The notes under the pieces are model-generated. The model saw only the letters and a program-made list of their open reading frames with translations. It was not told the DNA's origin and did no database searches. This document shows positions 8,859 to 20,244 of a stretch of 64,000 bases of DNA, in pieces. The stretch's first letter is position 1. Each line of letters starts with the position of its first letter. A program made the position numbers and the translations under genes. This DNA is from Mycobacterium barrassiae (lineage in GTDB: Bacteria; Actinomycetota; Actinomycetes; Mycobacteriales; Mycobacteriaceae): positions 62,001 through 126,000 of the forward strand of contig NZ_JACKUK010000026.1 of assembly GCF_025822765.1 (NCBI RefSeq), in the 5' to 3' direction.

Positions 8859-9622
8859 GAGGCACGCCGATCGTGCGGAATGCGGACTTCGTCACCATGC
8901 TCCTGCTCGGCCAACTGGCCACGCTTCTCTGCGGCGCAGGCCCGCAGGACGACAGCGCACATGCCGATGATCCAGCCGAAGAAGACGATCCACACGAACC
9001 AGAACGAGATGACGCCGTCATAGGCGAACGGTCCGGTCGTGAAGAACTCGACGAGGCCCGCCGGAATGATCAACACCGCGGTCCACAAGTTGAGGTAGCC
9101 AACCCAGCGAGGAAAGATCGGCGTCGGATTTCGGTCACGCAACACCGCGACGGCGATCAAAACCATGAACATCGCAAACGGCGGCCAGCTAAGGATGAAC
9201 ACGAACCACACGTAATCGTTGGCGACCTGCAAGATGGCGGGGTCCAGCGTTTCCGGCCGGAAAGCCAGCGCGGCCCAGGTTATCGGCATCAGCATGAAGA
9301 ACACATAGCCGCCGCCGGCGAGAGCGATCGCGGTGTAGCTCAGGACCGGCATTCCACGTTCCATCTTGCGCATGAAGAACACGATGGACATGGACCAGGT
9401 CAGGTAGAACGTGAATCCGACACACTCGATCAGCGTGCCGAGGCGGATGGCGAGCTTGCGGTCGATATAGAGTTGCGCAATCTCGGAGGCACTGTGCGCC
9501 GGCGACGGCGGTGGGATGAAGCCCATCAGAATGCCCTGCGCGACCACCAGCGAAATCACCAGCGCCACGCCGGACCAGGCCATCACTCTCGCTGTGGGGG
9601 TATGGATTCGCAGATCTTGCAT
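8855..9622 (-). CDS. Six-TM membrane protein of unknown function (family A copy 1)
   Basis: 255 aa with about six TM segments (roughly residues 14-36, 60-83, 92-120, 128-152, 163-185, 194-218). Function not recognised. It is clearly related to the protein at 52124-52867: both have (F/Y)RPET at 121-125, PRW near 160 and GPFAYxG near 187, followed by an aromatic-rich last helix. ATG 9622 is chosen over an upstream in-frame start because homology begins there. It lies 88 bp downstream of the LuxR pair and overlaps the subunit III-like gene. Both copies sit close to Rieske oxygenase operons. Confidence 0.75.
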   Translation of the reverse strand: MQDLRIHTPTARVMAWSGVALVISLVVAQGILMGFIPPPSPAHSASEIAQLYIDRKLAIRLGTLIECVGFTFYLTWSMSIVFFMRKMERGMPVLSYTAIALAGGGYVFFMLMPITWAALAFRPETLDPAILQVANDYVWFVFILSWPPFAMFMVLIAVAVLRDRNPTPIFPRWVGYLNLWTAVLIIPAGLVEFFTTGPFAYDGVISFWFVWIVFFGWIIGMCAVVLRACAAEKRGQLAEQEHGDEVRIPHDRRAS

Positions 9623-9709
9623 CGTTGCAGTCCTCTCACGTTCTCCGCAGCCCAATCCGGTGTCGCAGGCTGCCCATGCCCACTTTCACAGAGAAGATCG
9701 CTCTGTTCT

Positions 9710-10606
9710 TCATCCCGATGAGCGGTCTTCCTCGCTGAGGAGGATGACAAAAGGCAACCAACGGCCCACGCCGTTGTCACAGTGCCGAGGGGAAATGCGC
9801 GCGAAACGGGCTACCGCATCGGAGCGGTTGACGGCGCCACTCACTCGTAGCAACGCACGGACGTGGCTCTTGACCGTCGGCACCGCCACCACGAGACGCT
9901 CCGCGATCTCGGCGTTCGACAGACCGGCCATCATCAGATCGAGGACTTCGCGCTGCCGAGCCGTCAACCGCGAACGCACGGCGGCTGAGTTCGGCTGCGG
10001 GTTGATGGCAGCCGTCAGGCCGCCGCGTAGATCGAGTCCGGCGTCGACCAGCTCGATCGGGCGCTCAGCAGATTCAGCGAGGGCGCTGCTGAGCCGGGTC
10101 AGTACGAACCGTTGGTCCTCTGCTCGCTGCCGCGCGCCCAGCAGTCCCCACACGGAGCCGAGCACGTTCGCGTATGTCTCGACGATTTCGACATCGAGAG
10201 CCCGGCCAATGACGTGCAGCAGGCCGAGAACCGTGCCCGCGGACGGAACCGCGGCGACGACCATCTGCCGTCGCTCAGACGAGGCCGTTGGCTGATGAAT
10301 ATCAGCCCGCCCCAGACGAATCACCTGCTGTTCGAGCGCTGGGGCGTCGTGTACCCGCACCGGGTTGGAGGGCACCGTCTCGTCGGGTTCGAGGAGCGAA
10401 GCTTCCCCTGCCCTTAGCCATGGCATCCACACCCCGCCGGTTACCCGACCGAGGGCGGCCGCTTCGGCTCGGCATCCCGTGAGGGCCAGTTCGCCGGCGC
10501 AGTCGGTGAATTCTCCGACCGAGCGGCACAGCCGCAGCGTCGCGAGCGTGGCGTCCAAGGTGTCCCAGTGCAACCTGTCGACAGGTTGAGCTTCGGATCC
10601 GCTCAC
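9710..10606 (-). CDS. LuxR-family regulator, second gene of pair 1
   Basis: 298 aa. The N-terminal part is a divergent GAF-like sensor ('MVVAAVPSAGTVLGLLHVIGR'); the last third is a LuxR/GerE helix-turn-helix ('LTARQREVLDLMMAGLSN', 'VAVPTVKSHVRALLR'). The start is a GTG at 10606 that overlaps the stop of the upstream regulator (GTGA); a longer reading into that gene is spurious. Paralogue of the gene at 27051-28127, which is also second in a coupled pair. Probably controls the following membrane operon and perhaps the meta-cleavage genes; ligand unknown. Confidence 0.85.
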   Translation of the reverse strand: MSGSEAQPVDRLHWDTLDATLATLRLCRSVGEFTDCAGELALTGCRAEAAALGRVTGGVWMPWLRAGEASLLEPDETVPSNPVRVHDAPALEQQVIRLGRADIHQPTASSERRQMVVAAVPSAGTVLGLLHVIGRALDVEIVETYANVLGSVWGLLGARQRAEDQRFVLTRLSSALAESAERPIELVDAGLDLRGGLTAAINPQPNSAAVRSRLTARQREVLDLMMAGLSNAEIAERLVVAVPTVKSHVRALLRVSGAVNRSDAVARFARISPRHCDNGVGRWLPFVILLSEEDRSSG

Positions 10607-11544
10607 CTGAGACTCTTGCTGATCTCCAGGTACCGCGCCACCGCGGCCGCGCGCGTCGTGACCCGCAGCTTGCGCAGCACGCTGCGCACGTGTGTTTTCA
10701 CGGTGTCCTCCGATACCGACAGCCGCTGAGCGATCACCCGGTTGGTGGCCCCGTCGGCGACGTGATCGAGGACTTCCCATTCCCGTGCGGTCAGGAACGC
10801 GTAGTTCTTGCGGTCAGCATCGTCGGCGTCGGGAGCGACGGGCGGCATGTGTAGAACGACCGGGAGGTCGACCGCCGCCGAGTCGATCAGTTTGAGCGAT
10901 TCGGTGGCCCGCTCCAGCTCGCGCATCGCTCGCCGGGACCGCTCGGCGATCCTCTCGCCCCAGATCGCGCACTGATACACGATAGCCAGCTCGCCGCAGA
11001 AGGCCTGGATATATCGCCGGTCGTCATCGTCGACCAGGCGCTCCTGCCCAACCCGATCCGCGTGCATGAACCCGATGGCGCGGCCCTCGACGACAATGGG
11101 CGCGGCGACATATGCCGGACTCTGCGAGAGTTCGACGATCGGTTTGAACGCCCGCGTGCCGATGAGAGTTTCGTCGACCAACACGGCAGTGCGCCGCCGG
11201 ACCATGTCCGTCTCCGCGAGCAGGTTCGCCAGCGGGATCTCCGTATTGCTCTCGATGTAGGCACGGAACGTGCTGGATTCGCGATGCAGCTCGTCGCGGG
11301 TGTACAGCTGCAGCGGCACCCAGCGGGACCCCCGCACCGCCGACAGCATCGCCCGGGTGAACCCGCATGCCTCGGCCAGCTCCCGCGGTGCGGTCGCCCG
11401 AATGATCTCGCTCGAGGGTGCTGAGGCGAGCCGGGCCATTACGGCCCGGAGCCTCGCTCGGCATTGGCCGAACGGATCGGCAACCGGCGCCTGCGCCGTC
11501 GCGGCGTGCGTCGTTGCGGTCAGATCCGGCACAGCTTCCTGCAC
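10603..11544 (-). CDS. LuxR-family regulator with GAF-like domain, first gene of pair 1
   Basis: 313 aa. The GAF-like region (about residues 50-190) contains 'CGFTRAMLSAVRGSRW', 'AYVAAPIVVEGRAIGFMHAD' and a segment 'DDDDRRYIQAFCGEL'. The C-terminal LuxR HTH contains 'LTAREWEVLDHVADGATN' and 'SEDTVKTHVRSVLRKL'. Paralogue of the gene at 28124-29266, which has 'GFARTMISTVRGSVW' and 'GYVAAPITLQGRAIGMLHAD' at the same places. Coupled to the next regulator by a GTGA overlap. No phosphoacceptor receiver domain, so it is likely ligand- rather than kinase-controlled. Confidence 0.88.
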   Translation of the reverse strand: MQEAVPDLTATTHAATAQAPVADPFGQCRARLRAVMARLASAPSSEIIRATAPRELAEACGFTRAMLSAVRGSRWVPLQLYTRDELHRESSTFRAYIESNTEIPLANLLAETDMVRRRTAVLVDETLIGTRAFKPIVELSQSPAYVAAPIVVEGRAIGFMHADRVGQERLVDDDDRRYIQAFCGELAIVYQCAIWGERIAERSRRAMRELERATESLKLIDSAAVDLPVVLHMPPVAPDADDADRKNYAFLTAREWEVLDHVADGATNRVIAQRLSVSEDTVKTHVRSVLRKLRVTTRAAAVARYLEISKSLR

Positions 11545-11590
11545 GAGTCAATCGTGCACCTTCAGCCTGGCGGTGCACAGCGGGCCACCC

Positions 11591-11748
11591 GCGTACGAGA
11601 ATCTGTCACTGGCGGTCGCCAACTCGGTGCTCTCAGCCGACGAAGGCGCCTTTCGCGTGGACGCGTCGCTGTTTGCGGTCACCGAGCCGGGGCAGGCAAC
11701 TGTCCGATCGAGACATTCTGCGACGTCGCACTGTCGGTCAGCCGGTGA
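11591..11748 (+). pseudogene. Degenerate 3' remnant of a 4-hydroxy-2-oxovalerate aldolase gene
   Basis: The DNA from 11591 matches the intact aldolase gene from 7561 (about 85% over the first 90 bases by eye). It reads ENLSLAVANSVLSADEG then FRVDASL, against [17 protein letters not shown] and FRVDASL in the intact protein. After 'DASL' one extra base shifts the frame, and the next frame reads CGHRAGAGNCPIETF, against [15 protein letters not shown]. Then about 270 bases are missing and the remnant joins the gene's last codons (DVALSVSR then stop, versus [11 protein letters not shown] then stop). Same orientation as the intact gene. The acyl-CoA dehydrogenase stop lies inside its last 11 bp. 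Confidence 0.85.
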
Positions 11749-12994
11749 TGTCGCGCCCGAGCGCGACGCGTGCAATGCTCCACAGCTGCACCTCGTTGGC
11801 GCCCTCGTAGATCTCGCCGACCTTGCTGTCGCGCCAGATCGATTCCAGGTGGTTGGTCTTGCCGTCGGCGCTCAGTTGACGAACGAAGCCGTACCCGCCG
11901 TGCACCTGGATGGCGTCACGGGCGACCTCGACGGCGACGCGGCTACCGGTCACCTTCGCCATCGCGGCCTCGGGTTCACCCGACCCGCGGGCGTCGGACT
12001 TGCGCGCCGCCTTCTGGTACAGCGAGCGGGCCGCCTCCAGGGCGATCGCGTGCTCGGCCATCCGGAACTGCCAATGCTGAAATCCGCCGAGCTTGGAGCC
12101 GAAGGCGCTCCGGCTGCGCAAGTGCGCGGCGGCGTGGTCAAACGCGCACTGCCCCATGCCGACACCCATCGCGCCGACGCCCATCCGACCATACGAGAGG
12201 CTCTTCAGCGCGGCGGCCAGCCCTCGGCCCGGCTCGGCGATGACGTGGTCGTCTGGGACGAACACGTCGGAGAACTCGACGTCGGAGGTCAGCTGCAGCC
12301 GGTTGCCCATCTTCTTGTCGGGTTCGCCGACAACGACTGCGTCGTCGTGCATATCGACCAGCAGCATCGCGTGTTCGCCGTCGACGACGCACAGCGTGGT
12401 CATAATGTCGGCCGCGCACGAGTTGGTGATCCACCGCTTGCAGCCGTTGAGACGGTAGCCGCCGCTGACCCGCGTCGCCGTGGTCCGCATCGCGTCCGCC
12501 GACAGGTCGGTGCTGGCATCGGGCTCGCTGGTGGCGAAGGAACCGACGATCTCACCGCGCACGAGCCGAGGCAGATACTCGCCGCGAATGTGCGCCGGAG
12601 CCGCGTCAAGCGTGCGCCCCACGAGCAGCGCCTGCCCGTCGTACAGCGCCGACGCCACCCCCGGGGTGTAGTACGCCAACTCTTCGAGCACCGTCGCGGC
12701 CGCCAACATCGGGAACTGAAGCCCGCGGCCGCCGACGTCGGAGGCGAACGGGACGGTGTACAAGCCCGCGGCCGCCATTGCGTCGAGGATGTCCCGTGGG
12801 AAGGCGGCCTTGGACTCCTCGGCGGAATTCAGCTCTGCGGCGCGGGGTGCCAATACGGTCATCGCGAAGTCTCGGGCCTCGGCGCGGATCTTGACGGCCT
12901 CGTCCGGGAGTAGCAGATCGTCACTGAGCCGATCGGACGTGCGGGAAAGATGGTCAAGGGTGGAATCTGACGGCGTCGTGGACATGAGACTCAT
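11738..12994 (-). CDS. Acyl-CoA dehydrogenase
   Basis: 418 aa FAD-dependent acyl-CoA dehydrogenase. Family signatures: 'FATSEPDASTDLSADAMRT' (position of the usual TEPxxGSD), 'GGYRLNGCKRWITN' and C-terminal 'QVHGGYGFVRQL' then 'IYEGANEVQLWSIARV'. The start overlaps the upstream P450 stop (ATGA); a second in-frame ATG lies three codons later. Co-transcribed with the P450, so it may handle the CoA ester of a product of that enzyme. Substrate not predictable. Confidence 0.88.
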   Translation of the reverse strand: MSLMSTTPSDSTLDHLSRTSDRLSDDLLLPDEAVKIRAEARDFAMTVLAPRAAELNSAEESKAAFPRDILDAMAAAGLYTVPFASDVGGRGLQFPMLAAATVLEELAYYTPGVASALYDGQALLVGRTLDAAPAHIRGEYLPRLVRGEIVGSFATSEPDASTDLSADAMRTTATRVSGGYRLNGCKRWITNSCAADIMTTLCVVDGEHAMLLVDMHDDAVVVGEPDKKMGNRLQLTSDVEFSDVFVPDDHVIAEPGRGLAAALKSLSYGRMGVGAMGVGMGQCAFDHAAAHLRSRSAFGSKLGGFQHWQFRMAEHAIALEAARSLYQKAARKSDARGSGEPEAAMAKVTGSRVAVEVARDAIQVHGGYGFVRQLSADGKTNHLESIWRDSKVGEIYEGANEVQLWSIARVALGRDITG

Positions 12995-14307
12995 ACCATA
13001 TTCGGCTCGAACGGAAGCTCGACGACGCCGCGCATGAAGTTGGTTTTCATCAGTATCGGCTCACCGGCGACGAAGTCGGGCATCTGTTCGTGCAGTTCCC
13101 GGAATAGTGACCGCAGCATCGATTTGGCGAGCTGGTTGCCCAGGCAGAAGTGCAGGCCTCCGCCGCCGAACGCGATGTGGAGGTTGGGCTGGCGCGTCAC
13201 ATCGAATGTGTCCGGGTTGACGAACACCTCGGCGTCGCGATTGCCGGAGGCATACATCATGACGACCTTGTCGCCCGGCAGGATTTGTTGCCCGTTGAGC
13301 TCGTATTCGGCGACGGCGGTGCGCCGGAAGTTCAGCACCACCGATCCCCAGCGCAGGAACTCTTCGATCGCCGTGTTGATGCGGCTCTCGAAGTCCTCCC
13401 ACAACCACTGGCGCTGATCCGGGAAATCGGTGAGCGCCTTGACCGCGAAGCTGGCCGTGTGGCGGGTGGTGTCTGTGGCTGCGACGGCGAAAAGCACCAT
13501 CACGGCGCTGATTTCGGGGTCGGTCAGTTGCTCACCGTCGATCTCGGCCTGAACGAGATTGGTCAACAAGTCGTCGGCCGGTTCCTTCCGCCGGTCCGCG
13601 ATCAGCTGCGCAGCGATTTGGTGGATCTGCACCGTCGCCTCGAGTTGCACCTGCGCGCCGTCGCGTCCGGCCAGCAAGACGGGATCGGCCCACGCCACGA
13701 TCTCGTCGGCGGCGTGCGCGACGGTGGGCCGCAGCTCCTCGGGGACACCGAACATGTCGCCGAACATCTCGATCGGCAGGTGCCGGGAGATGTCGGCGAC
13801 GAAGTCGATGGGCTCGCCTGCGGCGGCCTTGTCGCGCGCGGCGGCCACGATCCGGCGGGCGCGCGAGGCGATGTCGTCGTCGATGCGCTTGATCTGGGGC
13901 CGGGTGAACGCCTTGCCTACCAGCCCGCGGACCTTGTCGTGCTGCGGATTGTCCATAGCCAGAAACGACATCGCCATCTGCAGAAACACCGGCGGAAGCA
14001 CGTCAAACATGACGCCGTAGCCCGACACGAATACATCGGAGTTCTTACTGACCTCGACGATGTCGGCGTGACGCACCACGGCCCAAAAGCCCGGATCGTT
14101 CTGTTGCGGGTGCAACGCCGTTTCGATCGGCGGCTGCCAGCTGACCGGCCGCTGCTCTCGCAACTGCTTGAAAGTCAGGTCCCGCTCCTCGACGTCCTTC
14201 TCCCAGAACGCGTCTGAGGAGACGTTGAGGTCGTCATGAGACCGGGTTGCGGCGACGTCGTTGGTCGGGGCGACCTCCGTGTCGTCGAACTGTGGTGGTG
14301 TGGTCAT
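12991..14307 (-). CDS. Cytochrome P450
   Basis: 438 aa soluble bacterial P450. I-helix 'FAVAATDTTRHT' (Asp-Thr in the oxygen-activating turn), ExxR in 'EEFLRWG', and heme-binding 'FGGGGLHFCLGNQLA' with the axial Cys at about residue 388. It resembles the sterol/fatty-acid P450 groups of mycobacteria in length and in the 'LMKTNFMRGVVELP' tail, but I cannot assign a CYP family. It lies 30 bp downstream of glgP and overlaps the acyl-CoA dehydrogenase start. Redox partners are not adjacent. Confidence 0.93.
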   Translation of the reverse strand: MTTPPQFDDTEVAPTNDVAATRSHDDLNVSSDAFWEKDVEERDLTFKQLREQRPVSWQPPIETALHPQQNDPGFWAVVRHADIVEVSKNSDVFVSGYGVMFDVLPPVFLQMAMSFLAMDNPQHDKVRGLVGKAFTRPQIKRIDDDIASRARRIVAAARDKAAAGEPIDFVADISRHLPIEMFGDMFGVPEELRPTVAHAADEIVAWADPVLLAGRDGAQVQLEATVQIHQIAAQLIADRRKEPADDLLTNLVQAEIDGEQLTDPEISAVMVLFAVAATDTTRHTASFAVKALTDFPDQRQWLWEDFESRINTAIEEFLRWGSVVLNFRRTAVAEYELNGQQILPGDKVVMMYASGNRDAEVFVNPDTFDVTRQPNLHIAFGGGGLHFCLGNQLAKSMLRSLFRELHEQMPDFVAGEPILMKTNFMRGVVELPFEPNMV

Positions 14308-14337
14308 GGAAATCTCCTTATCGAAGACCGCGAGACG

Positions 14338-16794
<2,457 letters not shown>

Positions 16795-16821
16795 ATCATC
16801 GAATCACCGCAACTCAGCGAC

Positions 16822-16830
16822 GGTCAGACC
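16822..16830. promoter_or_regulatory. GGTCAGACC dyad, weak GntR-type site
   Basis: GGTCAGACC fits the GGTCnGACC core seen elsewhere in the window, but the flanks (GAC on the left, CC on the right) are GC-rich and lack the AT flanks of the better copies. It lies between glgP and the broken fadD operon. Could be chance. Confidence 0.3.
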
Positions 16831-16921
16831 CCGGAGGGGCGGTCTTCGTGACCCGAAAGGGGTATCGGCCACGTCCACTCGAAGTTGGCTCTTGGATTGC
16901 CGGGATATCATTGATAAATTA

Positions 16922-16932
16922 TGGTCTGCCCA
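16922..16932. promoter_or_regulatory. Decayed GntR-type operator before the broken fadD operon
   Basis: TGGTCTGCCCA, one base off the TGGTCTGACCA dyad found at 56624. It sits in an AT-rich stretch 33 bp before the ATG at 16966, the same placement as the intact copies have to their genes. The A-to-C change breaks the symmetry. Confidence 0.45.
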
Positions 16933-16965
16933 ATTTAATCATCAGTAAATTTTAGGACTAGCGCA

Positions 16966-18492
16966 ATGACGGTCGCGTCTGGCATCTCCTGCATCCCCGA
17001 CATGGCACGGGCTTGGTCGAGCAAAACACCCGACAAGGCCGCGTTGATCGACCAGGATTGCGTGGTCACCTATGCCCAGCTCAACGACCGATCGAACCGA
17101 ATCGCCAACGCGCTGATCGCGGCCGGCATACGGCCCGGCTCCCACGTCGGCTACCTGGGCAAGAACTCCGCGGCGTTCTTCGAGATCTGAGTAGGCGCCA
17201 ATAAGGCGGGCTGTGGGTTGGCGCCGCTGAACTGGCGGAGTGCTGCACCGGAAATCGTCGAGGTCGTCGACGACGCAAGCGTGTCGCTGATCTTCGCAGG
17301 ACGTGACTTCACCGAACTCGCTGAGCGGGTGCGCCAGGCGACGGAAAAGACCGTCCAAGTCGTTCCCGAATGCGAGCTGGGCCAGTGGCTTTCGCGTGGC
17401 GGATTCGAAGACCCTGCCATTGCGGTACCGCCGAATGCCACCGCGTTGCTTGGCTACACATCGGGCACCACGGCTGCCCCTAAAGGTGTGCCGATTACGC
17501 ATGGCGCTTTGATGAGCTGGTTCCGTGCCGCGGTGACGGAACAGTCAGTGAATTGGGACACCGACGACGTCGGCCTGATGGTCATGCCGAACTTCCATCT
17601 GGCAGGAACATTGGTGTCGCTGCCGGCGCTCTATCACGGTGCGTCTTTGGCGACCTTGCCCGCGTTTGATCCTGCAGCTTTCATCTTCGCCGTCGCCGAA
17701 CACCGGCCCACCGTGACGTGCCTGGTCCCCACCGCGCTGCAGATGCTGTTGGACCATGAGTCGGAGCAGCCGACCGACTTCTCATCACTGCGCCGGATTC
17801 TCTACGCCGGCTCACCCATCGGACAGCACACCCTGCAACGAGCACTCGATGTATTCGGTTGCGATTTCGTGCAGTTCTATGGAACCACCGAGACGTTCAT
17901 CATCACACTGCTACGCCCCGAACAGCACCGCCTTGACGAGCCGGACCTGCTGAAATCCTGCGGACAACCGATGCCCGGGGTGGAGTTGCGAATCGTGGAC
18001 CCGAACGGGCGCGACCTATCCGCGGGCGAGGCCGGCGAGGTCCTGGTGCGCTCACCGTGGATGTTCAGTGGCTACTGGAACAAACCCGACGCGACCGCAA
18101 GCGCGATCATCGACGGCTGGTACCACACCGGCGATGGAGCCATCCGCGACCAGAACGGCAACCTCTTCCTGGTTGACCGACTCAAGGACATGATCGTCAG
18201 CGGCGGGGAGAACATCTATTCAGCCGAGGTCGAACGCGCGTTGGCGGCACACCCGTCGGTGCAATTGGTTGCAGTGGTCGGTGCCCCCGACGAAAAGTGG
18301 GGAGAGCGCGTGGTCGCATTCGTTGTGACCTATCCGGACAAGTCGGCTGACGTGTCTGATCTTGTGTCGCACTGCCGAGAGCTCATCGCGGGATACAAGG
18401 TTCCCAAGGAAATCCACCTGGTGAAGTCCCTGCCGCAAACGGCGAGCGGAAAGGTGCAGAAAGCCAACCTACGCCAACAACTTCAGGGCTAA
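16966..18492 (+). pseudogene. Acyl-CoA synthetase (FadD-like) interrupted by in-frame TGA
   Basis: Reads as a 508-aa AMP-forming acyl-CoA ligase with a single in-frame TGA at 17188-17190. The sequence runs 'NSAAFFEI', stop, 'VGANKAGCGLAPLNWR'; relatives have Trp there (EIWxGAxKAG), so TGG to TGA explains it. Downstream motifs are intact: 'GYTSGTTAAPKGVP' (P-loop), 'YGTTET', 'GWYHTGDGA', 'DRLKDMIVSGGENIYSAEVE' and a final Lys region 'LPQTASGKVQK'. A TTG at 17218 could restart translation but would lack the first 84 residues. First gene of a four-gene operon whose last gene is also broken. Confidence 0.88.
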
Positions 18493-18518
18493 TCGCAGCC
18501 ACCCAAAGGAGAACATTC

Positions 18519-19400
18519 GTGGGCTATCAGTCAGTTTTCAAGGATGACCTGTTCGCCGGGCAGACCGTGGTCATCACCGGTGGAGGCAGCGGCATCGGGC
18601 GGTGCACCGCTCACGAACTTGCCGCGCTGGGCGCCGAAGTGGCGCTTGTCGGCCGCAATGTCGACAAGCTTCGCGCCGTGCAAGACGAGATCCGCTCAGA
18701 CGGCGGACGCGTTTCGATCCATGCCACCGACATCAGAGATGAGGTGACCGTCATTGACGTCGTCGACGCGATCATCAGCGACCACGGCCGTATCGACGGA
18801 CTCTTCAACAACGCCGGCGGCCAGTACCGGGCACCACTGGAATCGATCAGCACCAAGGGTTTTGAAGCGGTAGTGCGCAACAACTTGACCGGTGGGTTCA
18901 TCGTGATGCGCGAGGTCTACAACAAATGGATGAAGACTCATGGCGGAGCGATCGTGAACATGATCGCTGACATCTGGAACGGATGGCCGAACTTTGCGCA
19001 TTCGGCTGCCGCCCGTGGTGGAATGCTGACGCTCAGCGAATCCGCCGCCACGGAATGGGCCGCCGCCGGGGTACGTGTGAACACCATCGCGCCAGGCGCC
19101 ATCGCATCGAGTGGACTTGACACATATGACGACAAGGACACCGACTTCCTCCGTAACCAAGTCGCACGCGAAATCCCGCTGCAGCGCTACGGAACCGAGG
19201 CCGAAGTCTCGGCTGCTGTGGTGTTTCTGCTGTCACGCGGCGCTAGCTTCATCACCGGAACGTGCGTCCGCGTAGACGGTGGGGCACCGAACGCCAAGCC
19301 CGGATGGTGGGACCTGCAACCAGCGGAACACAACACCCCGTTCAACGGGTTCCACCGATCGGCGCTGCCCGTGATCCTCGACGTCAATCAAACGATATAG
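18519..19400 (+). CDS. SDR of the trans-2-enoyl-CoA / 2,4-dienoyl-CoA reductase type
   Basis: 293 aa. Cofactor motif 'TGGGSGIG' and 'NNAGGQ' are normal, but at the place of the classical YxxxK there is 'HSAAARGGML', as in the peroxisomal 2-enoyl-CoA reductase subgroup ('AARAG'). C-terminal 'ITGTCVRVDGG' and a roughly 30-residue extension follow. GTG start with AAAGGAGAA upstream. Lies 26 bp after the CoA ligase and 12 bp before the hydratase. A role in reducing an unsaturated acyl-CoA is inferred. Confidence 0.82.
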   Translation: MGYQSVFKDDLFAGQTVVITGGGSGIGRCTAHELAALGAEVALVGRNVDKLRAVQDEIRSDGGRVSIHATDIRDEVTVIDVVDAIISDHGRIDGLFNNAGGQYRAPLESISTKGFEAVVRNNLTGGFIVMREVYNKWMKTHGGAIVNMIADIWNGWPNFAHSAAARGGMLTLSESAATEWAAAGVRVNTIAPGAIASSGLDTYDDKDTDFLRNQVAREIPLQRYGTEAEVSAAVVFLLSRGASFITGTCVRVDGGAPNAKPGWWDLQPAEHNTPFNGFHRSALPVILDVNQTI

Positions 19401-19412
19401 AAGGGTTTCCCA

Positions 19413-20225
19413 ATGGCAGACAAGTTGATTTACGAAAAGCGGGATGAGGTCGCGTACCTCACCATTAATCGCCCGGAAGTCAAGAACGCCATCGACATCG
19501 AGACCCATGAGTTGATTTGTGAGGCATGGACGGACTTCCGCGACGACGCAAAGATGCGCGTCGCCGTCATTACCGGCAACGGTGACGCGTTCACAGCCGG
19601 AGCTGACCTGAAAACTCATGCGCCCGAGTGGCAGACCGTCGGACCGATGGTCGGACGTGAACGTATCGAGGACGGCCTGTGCGGAATCACCCGGGGCCCG
19701 CTGTCGCGCATCACCAAGCCCATCGTCGCCGCGATCAACGGCTGGTGCGTCGGCCACGGCGTCGAGCTGGCGATGGCGTGTGACATCCGGATCGCGTCCG
19801 AGCGTGCGCAGTTCGGCACCTTCGAGGTGCGTCGCGGAATGCATCCGGCCGACGGCGGCATCCCCCGCCTGGTCAACGTCTGCGGTGTCGGGGTGGCGTT
19901 GGAGATGCTGCTGACCGGCGAGCCGATCTCTGCCGAGCGGGCACTTACCACCAACATGGTTGCACGAGTGGTTCCACACGAGAAGCTGATGGAGGAGACC
20001 GACGCCGTGGTGCAGCGAATCCTGCGCTGCGATCAGGCCGCGATCGAGTCGGCCAAGGAGACGGTGCTCGAGATCATCGGCCGCCCACTGTACGACCAAC
20101 TGCGCGTCGAGGCGATGTGGGGCTACGCGTTGTGCGGCGGCAACACCAACGTGATGGAGCGATCGCAGCAGTTCTTCGACAAAGCCGACCGCGGACGAGC
20201 CGGCGCCACCGCCAGTCCCCTGTGA
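19413..20225 (+). CDS. Enoyl-CoA hydratase/isomerase family protein
   Basis: 270 aa crotonase. 'YLTINRPEVKNAID' opens the fold; the oxyanion-hole segments are 'GDAFTAGADLKTH' and 'VGHGVELAMACDIRIASE'. The usual second catalytic Glu region reads 'FGTFEVRRGMHPADGGIPRL', so the hydration Glu pair is not clearly conserved and another crotonase reaction is possible. GAAGGG lies before the ATG. Third gene of the broken operon. Confidence 0.87.
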   Translation: MADKLIYEKRDEVAYLTINRPEVKNAIDIETHELICEAWTDFRDDAKMRVAVITGNGDAFTAGADLKTHAPEWQTVGPMVGRERIEDGLCGITRGPLSRITKPIVAAINGWCVGHGVELAMACDIRIASERAQFGTFEVRRGMHPADGGIPRLVNVCGVGVALEMLLTGEPISAERALTTNMVARVVPHEKLMEETDAVVQRILRCDQAAIESAKETVLEIIGRPLYDQLRVEAMWGYALCGGNTNVMERSQQFFDKADRGRAGATASPL

Positions 20226-20244
20226 CCGCGGAGTCGCGAAAGAT

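Noticed and set aside
11270-12913. Plus-strand reading frame of about 547 codons
   Set aside because: Mostly antisense to the LuxR gene and acyl-CoA dehydrogenase; only the 11591-11748 part is meaningful, as the aldolase remnant.
17188-17190. In-frame TGA as a selenocysteine codon in the CoA ligase
   Set aside because: The residue aligns with a conserved Trp, no SECIS-like hairpin was seen, and ligases of this family are not selenoproteins.
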